Positions 49,636-54,714 of a stretch of DNA of 54,714 nucleotides are shown here, in pieces (the stretch's first letter is position 1; every line of letters starts with the position of its first letter). The position numbers and the translations under genes were made by a program. Source of the DNA: Sedimentisphaerales bacterium. GTDB lineage: Bacteria; Planctomycetota; Phycisphaerae; Sedimentisphaerales; SM23-30. The notes beneath the pieces are model-generated. The model saw only the letters and a program-made list of their open reading frames with translations, was not told the origin of the DNA and searched no databases. The stretch lies in assembly GCA_028281535.1 (NCBI GenBank), contig JANQJS010000010.1, forward strand, positions 1 to 54,714, written 5' to 3'.

Positions 49636-52600
49636 TTAGTCAGAGGTTTTGAATTTAACTTTACCTAATTCACCAGTGATGTGATCCTGGAAAGTATCCG
49701 TTGCCAGTGTATCAGGATTGATGTAGGTATCAGCATTTCTCAGAATCTCTTTGATCGCTCCGTTGGCAACAATGTCACCAAGAACTTCTTCGATCAAGAT
49801 TCGATCAATACCGCCAGCGGTACTGGTAATCGTGGCATCTTCACCCAAGCTACCCGTTGAAGAAATCGTACCTAACTTGGTATTGGCAGTAATATCACCT
49901 AAGATATCACCAAAGATGTTCACCGTTTTAATACCCAGATCAGCTGACAATTCACCTAACAGGTCACCGTCGTTGGTTGCTGAACCAATCGTCACGGCTT
50001 TGATTGAACCATCCACATTCATGGTTTCAACATCCCAGTCACCACCAGATCTCACGGTACCCACTTTACCTTTGCCAGAGCCGGTTACAGCAATCATGTC
50101 AGAGGTGACATCCCCTTCAACATCAATCGTCTTAATGCTCTTAACAGCGGTTAAGTCGGCACTCATGTTACCATCGACATCGACAGCACCAATCGCACCT
50201 TTAGCACCAGAGGTTGTCACAGAACCATCAAAGTTACCTGAGACATCAAGCCCTTTGACGCTTGTGGCTGTAATATCAATGTCAGCATTACCTGTCACAT
50301 CAACAGCACCAACTGAACCTTTACCGCTCGATACAATCAAATCACTATCAGTAACATCACCTGTGATATTAACAGACTTGATACTACCCGTTGTGATATT
50401 TAACCCATCAACAGAACCTGTTACATTAACAGCACCCAGAGAGGCTTTCGCTCCTTGAGTGGTGATATCAAACTCATTGACATTACCTGTGATGGTTAAT
50501 GCTTTGATGGTTTCAGTGGTAATTGAACCATTGCTGACATTACCATTAATGGCAAGTGATTTAAATGAGGTTGCATCAAAATCACCATTCAAGCCACCGA
50601 TGGTTGCAGCCCCGACAGCACCATTGATATCAACATTATCGACAGAACCATCAACCGTAATTGTTTTCACAGCACCATCAACATCTATACTATCAACGCT
50701 ACCATCAACATCAATCGTACCAAAGCCTGTTTCAGCGATATCGATTTCATCAATATTAACAACACCGTCACCATTAACTTCGGTTACATTTACCAGTAAC
50801 TTGCCGCCAGTAGATCCACCCGTCACAGCAATACCACTCAGGTCAGATCCTTCAGCAGAACTACCGTTAAAGGTTAGTTCAGCAGATCCACTACCAGAGT
50901 ATTGAACATTAACGACATCACCATCTGAATCGGTAAAGCTAAAGCTGCTGCCAGCACCAACGGTTTGTGTTAATGCCTGAACCGCTTGACCGGTTAAGGT
51001 AAACTGCATTGCAGGCGTATCTAAATCATCACTATTAACAGTCATTGTATCAACAAAACTACCGTTTGCGATTGGGTCAAATGTAATATTAGCAGAAACG
51101 GTTTCACCTGCAGCGATAGTTAATCCATCTAAGGCCGCACCTGTTAAACTAAATGGCGAATCTGTTTCACCGAAAGTGATTGAACTGATTGTCAATGTGC
51201 TGGTTCCCGTATTAACAAGATTAATCGGGAAGGTTGCTACTTGACCATTTTCACCATCATTGATCGCTTGTCCAAAGTTTACGGTTGGATCAACCGCATT
51301 TTCAACATCCGAATCGGTTGGTGTTAAGTCAACCACCAGGTTACCTTCTGTTGAAGAACCAGCCAGATTAATCACGGTTGTGGTTTCATCTGGATCATTA
51401 CTGGTTAATGTCAAGACGGCATTCAAGCTACCACTTTCAATTGGTTTGAAAGCCACTTGAATACTACGTTGGCCATCAGCGGCAATGCTGTAGTCATCGC
51501 TGGTCTTATTGGCCAGGTTCGCAAAAACAAGTTCAAAGTTGTCGGCATCATCACCAGAAATCACCGCAGAGGTCACTGTCAGTGATGATGAGCCATCGTT
51601 GTTGATCAAGAAAGTCTTGATAGATTCACCGTCAACATTGGTATTATCAAATGTCAGCGTACTCAGAGCAGAAGCACTGGTGTCGGTGACATTAATATCT
51701 GGCTTGGAGGAGCTGACAGAACCGGTACCGGTCAATGTCATTGCATAGGTTCCTTCGTCGCTGTCATCATTGTTCAGCGTCAAGGTGGCATCACTATAAA
51801 GTTGTGTTGCCGTCGGCGTAAATGTGACAGCTATTTCTTTTGACTGACCGGCAGGAATCGTCACACTTCCTGAAGAACCATCAACCCAGGCTGTCGTAAA
51901 GACAGAACTATCGGTACCGCTTAGTGCGACACTTGAAACTGTCAGGTCAGAACCACCGATGTTCAAGACATCGATATTAAAGGTTAATGAAGTACCTACT
52001 GGCGTGGTACCGAATGACAAATCATCATCATTGGCACCTGCGACTTCTTCAACTACAACGATTTCAGCAGGTGAACCATTGGCTAGAATCGCACTACTTG
52101 GCAAGGCCAATGGATCCAGATCTACAGGTGTCACTTCAACAGTAGGTTGCTGTGCGGCTGCTGTTGCAGTTAACAGAGGTGTTACAACATTCATTTCATA
52201 GCTGCCGGTAGAGCCCCAACCATTGACATCAATATAATAGGTTTGACCAGCAACCAACCCAGTCAGAGACAAGGTTTCACTTTCGCCTGCACCATTGGCA
52301 TCAACCGATGTAATCGCTGTACCAGCACTATCGAGCACTTTTAACGAAGCATTAAGAGTGCTGTCCGTGTCTGTTGCCTTCAGCGAAACGGTTGCAGTGC
52401 CATCCGTATCTGCAGGAGCGATGAAGCTATAGAAATCACGATCTTCACTGTCAGTAACTGACAAGTCAATCAACTTCACACGATCATCTTGGATTTCTAA
52501 TGGGAAGGCAGATACATAACTTTCGTTAGGTTCTGACAAGTCACCCGCAGCTTCATTGCCATAATTGAATTCAAGACTGTAAGGTCCAGTGGTATCATTT

Positions 52601-54714
52601 TTACCAGAGACAGAAACAAACAACTGTTGACCACCGGTTAAGCCATCAACACTGATCGTTTCATTTTCATTGACACCATTACGATCTGACATTCTTAATT
52701 CAGTTCCATCTGCATCAAAGACCTGAATAGTTGCATCCAAGGTTTCTGAACCGAATAGCTTAGCTTCAAGGCTGGTGTTGCCTTCAGGAACCGTAATTGA
52801 ATAGTAATCAACATCATCTTTATGGATCGATGGATCACTCAGAACAGTTTTTGTTGTTGCTTCAGCACCAGCGATATCTTCGTTAGGTTCGAAAGTATCA
52901 GGCAATTGTGCATCTTCAAAATCAACATCCAGATCATAGCCACCAGTACTACCTGCCCAAGCTGTGACTTTAACGAAGTAGTTATCACCAACGTCGCCTT
53001 CAATGATCAGGCTTTCAGCACCATCGGCACCCGCGGCATCGCTGCTAGCAACCAGGTTGCCCTGATCATCGTAGACTTGCAACACAGCATCCAAGGTTGG
53101 ATCTGGGTTCAAATCAATTTCAACGGTACCATCTGAGGTCGCAGGAATCGCGAATTGATAGAAATCGGTATCATCAGCTGTGTGAATGTTTGGATCTTCC
53201 AGTTCAACATCTTCGCTACCTAGATATTTCGCATCATCTTGCGTTTCATTGTTTCCGCTGCCTTCATGAACGTCACCTGCGGTGCCTAATCCCATTTCAA
53301 CATCAATGGTATATTCACCGAAAGATTCACCCATAGGTTTAACCATGATAGAGTAGGTTCGTCCTGGAGCCAATTCAAAAGTACTGAAGACTTCTTCACC
53401 ACCAAAATCAGGGCTCACATCAGAACCACCAATCAAGGTACCATTATTATCATAAACCAGAACCGCGGCATTCAAGGTTTCATCCGGATCAACAGTGATT
53501 CGGCCAAAACCATTCGCGGTTGACGGGGTTGTAAATTCAAAATAATCAACATCATCATTATTGTGAATCGATGCTGAGATTTCATCGACGGTTGCTGTAG
53601 TATTTCCTGATGCAGCGAACTGTTCACTTGCTCCGCTATTCACGGTCATGGTTGTTGCCGTTCCAGTCGTGTTATCAGGTTCGTTGCTATCTGGATTGAC
53701 AGTAACCGTTTTGACTTTCAATGGATTCGTTGAGTAAATCGTATTGTTGGTTTCTGAGGTTTCATCCACATCATCAAAACGATCTACGACCATTGCGATA
53801 TAGTAATCACCATCTTCAACATTGGCAGGAACAGACAAATCTGTCATCGTCCAGTTGACATTACCCGCCGTCAATGCTGTGATGCTGCGACTACCTAATA
53901 AAGTATCGTTGGTTGTATCAACTGAGGTGTTGGTACTGGTTAGATAGAAGTAGACATCGAAGTTTGTGGTATCAATCGATCCATAGTTAGAGACAGAGTT
54001 GAAAGCTTCAAATGTTTCACCCGCTGCGACCTGTGGAATACCAGAAATTTCCAGTGCAAACAGGTCAGACTTGCCACTACCAATATTGATGGTGGTTTGC
54101 TGTTGGTTATTGGTTTCATCACTTTCTTTCAACGCATCATCTGAATCCGCAACGATAATTAATTGGAAATCACCGTCACGACCAAATGGGCTTGATTCAG
54201 GTAAGATTAAACTTAAGTTACCTGTAGTGCCATCGACATCTTCCACAGAGAATTCAGTTAATTTAGAAGCACCAACTGTGGTACCATCTTGTGATAGATA
54301 TACAGCCGCTTTGATCGAACCATCGATTTCACCGCTACCATTCAATTGATAAGTTGCTGTGACGGTATCGCCCCAGTTTGCGGTTGTATCACCTGTAATA
54401 CTGATAGCTGAGACATCGATGGTAATAGGTTCTTCTAATGTGATGTTACTGAACGAAAGTACTTTGTTGTTTTCAGAGGTTTTCTCTTCAACAGCACTGT
54501 CAGAATTCACTCGCATTTCAACACTGAATGTTTGACCAACAGAACCAGACAACGATTCAGGAACGGTCAAGGTCACTTCACCAGCATCAAATTCACCGCC
54601 ACCCAAACTTGCCAGATTACGAGAACCTAACAATGTTTCAGTTTGCGTTTCATCATTGCTGATTAGATAGAAATCAACAGTAAATGCACCAGCAGCACTG
54701 GTACCTGAGTTGTA
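49636..54714 (-). CDS. giant multidomain surface protein, N-terminus outside the window
   Basis: 1692 codons plus stop visible; the frame is still open at the window edge (position 54714), so the N-terminus is missing. Order from the N-terminal side: CARDB-type beta-sandwich repeats (about 54714-53650; LLGSRSITALTAGNVNWTMT, ETNN motifs), four bacterial pre-peptidase C-terminal (PPC) domains (about 53650-52180; DVDYYSITVPEGNTS, QDDAKYLGS), three choice-of-anchor-D/HYDIN-like repeats (about 52050-50960; FGTTPVGTSLTFNI, DINVTD, SNDPDE), and a C-terminal beta-solenoid of short VDGSVDS, INGNVSN, VTGSVDG units (about 50940-49660). All domains are extracellular and adhesive in known proteins; no protease domain is visible. 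The C-terminal end has no PEP-CTERM or dockerin signal. Confidence 0.9.
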   Translation of the reverse strand, partial: YNSGTSAAGAFTVDFYLISNDETQTETLLGSRNLASLGGGEFDAGEVTLTVPESLSGSVGQTFSVEMRVNSDSAVEEKTSENNKVLSFSNITLEEPITIDVSAISITGDTTANWGDTVTATYQLNGSGEIDGSIKAAVYLSQDGTTVGASKLTEFSVEDVDGTTGNLSLILPESSPFGRDGDFQLIIVADSDDALKESDETNNQQQTTINIGSGKSDLFALEISGIPQVAAGETFEAFNSVSNYGSIDTTNFDVYFYLTSTNTSVDTTNDTLLGSRSITALTAGNVNWTMTDLSVPANVEDGDYYIAMVVDRFDDVDETSETNNTIYSTNPLKVKTVTVNPDSNEPDNTTGTATTMTVNSGASEQFAASGNTTATVDEISASIHNNDDVDYFEFTTPSTANGFGRITVDPDETLNAAVLVYDNNGTLIGGSDVSPDFGGEEVFSTFELAPGRTYSIMVKPMGESFGEYTIDVEMGLGTAGDVHEGSGNNETQDDAKYLGSEDVELEDPNIHTADDTDFYQFAIPATSDGTVEIDLNPDPTLDAVLQVYDDQGNLVASSDAAGADGAESLIIEGDVGDNYFVKVTAWAGSTGGYDLDVDFEDAQLPDTFEPNEDIAGAEATTKTVLSDPSIHKDDVDYYSITVPEGNTSLEAKLFGSETLDATIQVFDADGTELRMSDRNGVNENETISVDGLTGGQQLFVSVSGKNDTTGPYSLEFNYGNEAAGDLSEPNESYVSAFPLEIQDDRVKLIDLSVTDSEDRDFYSFIAPADTDGTATVSLKATDTDSTLNASLKVLDSAGTAITSVDANGAGESETLSLTGLVAGQTYYIDVNGWGSTGSYEMNVVTPLLTATAAAQQPTVEVTPVDLDPLALPSSAILANGSPAEIVVVEEVAGANDDDLSFGTTPVGTSLTFNIDVLNIGGSDLTVSSVALSGTDSSVFTTAWVDGSSGSVTIPAGQSKEIAVTFTPTATQLYSDATLTLNNDDSDEGTYAMTLTGTGSVSSSKPDINVTDTSASALSTLTFDNTNVDGESIKTFLINNDGSSSLTVTSAVISGDDADNFELVFANLANKTSDDYSIAADGQRSIQVAFKPIESGSLNAVLTLTSNDPDETTTVINLAGSSTEGNLVVDLTPTDSDVENAVDPTVNFGQAINDGENGQVATFPINLVNTGTSTLTISSITFGETDSPFSLTGAALDGLTIAAGETVSANITFDPIANGSFVDTMTVNSDDLDTPAMQFTLTGQAVQALTQTVGAGSSFSFTDSDGDVVNVQYSGSGSAELTFNGSSAEGSDLSGIAVTGGSTGGKLLVNVTEVNGDGVVNIDEIDIAETGFGTIDVDGSVDSIDVDGAVKTITVDGSVDNVDINGAVGAATIGGLNGDFDATSFKSLAINGNVSNGSITTETIKALTITGNVNEFDITTQGAKASLGAVNVTGSVDGLNITTGSIKSVNITGDVTDSDLIVSSGKGSVGAVDVTGNADIDITATSVKGLDVSGNFDGSVTTSGAKGAIGAVDVDGNMSADLTAVKSIKTIDVEGDVTSDMIAVTGSGKGKVGTVRSGGDWDVETMNVDGSIKAVTIGSATNDGDLLGELSADLGIKTVNIFGDILGDITANTKLGTISSTGSLGEDATITSTAGGIDRILIEEVLGDIVANGAIKEILRNADTYINPDTLATDTFQDHITGELGKVKFKTSD

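Noticed and set aside
49751-50905. 235- and 148-aa plus-strand ORFs opposite the giant surface protein
   Set aside because: Ser/Pro/Thr/Val-rich shadows of the repeated beta-solenoid codons; the sense-strand protein has clear domain structure.

Overview
The window looks like a chromosomal segment from a Planctomycetota bacterium, most likely of the Phycisphaerae type. The sequence is AT-leaning by eye. It encodes a PEP-CTERM surface protein, a large repeat protein ending in a planctomycete-style dockerin-like segment, a very large CARDB/PPC surface protein, a ParA ATPase fused to a glycogen-binding domain and a type IV pilus locus. No marker gene settles the taxonomy, so this placement is inference.

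Layout. 1-4440: an unknown protein, transketolase with promoter and terminator, and a small kinase-like protein, with dispersed hairpin repeats around the transketolase terminator. 4440-6190: a gene-free stretch with a good promoter and a series of hairpins carrying GAGAG loops (candidate structured RNA or long leader), then a PEP-CTERM gene. 6240-11600: valS, a bifunctional-nuclease-domain protein, a small secreted unknown and an exported agmatine-deiminase-like enzyme. 11840-15290: a promoter, two tandem tRNA-like elements with abnormal anticodon arms, then an unknown basic protein, an SDR-like protein lacking the catalytic Tyr, and a leucine-rich-repeat protein. 15472-25623 (minus strand): a complete-looking type IV pilus assembly operon, pilM-N-O-P-like, pilB, pilT, pilC and three pilin-like genes. 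26300-29093: ParA-CBM48 and a degenerate MinD-like partner. 29148-31002: a DUF5131/TcmP pair. 30999-35818: a ThiF/MoeB-type E1 enzyme divergent from hisD-hisC-hisB-HAD. 35964-39569: a secreted five-repeat protein with a dockerin-like end. 39930-43764: a PPOX-family gene and pyruvate dehydrogenase E1alpha-E1beta-E2. 43933-46306: a lipoprotein, an M48 peptidase and a cell-wall amidase. 46758-49473: a HisF-HisH fusion coupled to an N-acetyl sugar amidotransferase. 49636 to the right edge: a giant surface protein whose N-terminus lies outside the window.

The strongest candidates for something undescribed are the multi-hairpin GAGAG RNA region (about 4790-5215), the two tRNA-like genes with their adjoining three-gene cluster (11843-15290), the HisF-HisH fusion with the catalytic Asp replaced by His, paired with a sugar amidotransferase, and the ParA-CBM48/MinD-like pair. 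All functional statements come from reading motifs; no search or folding program was run.
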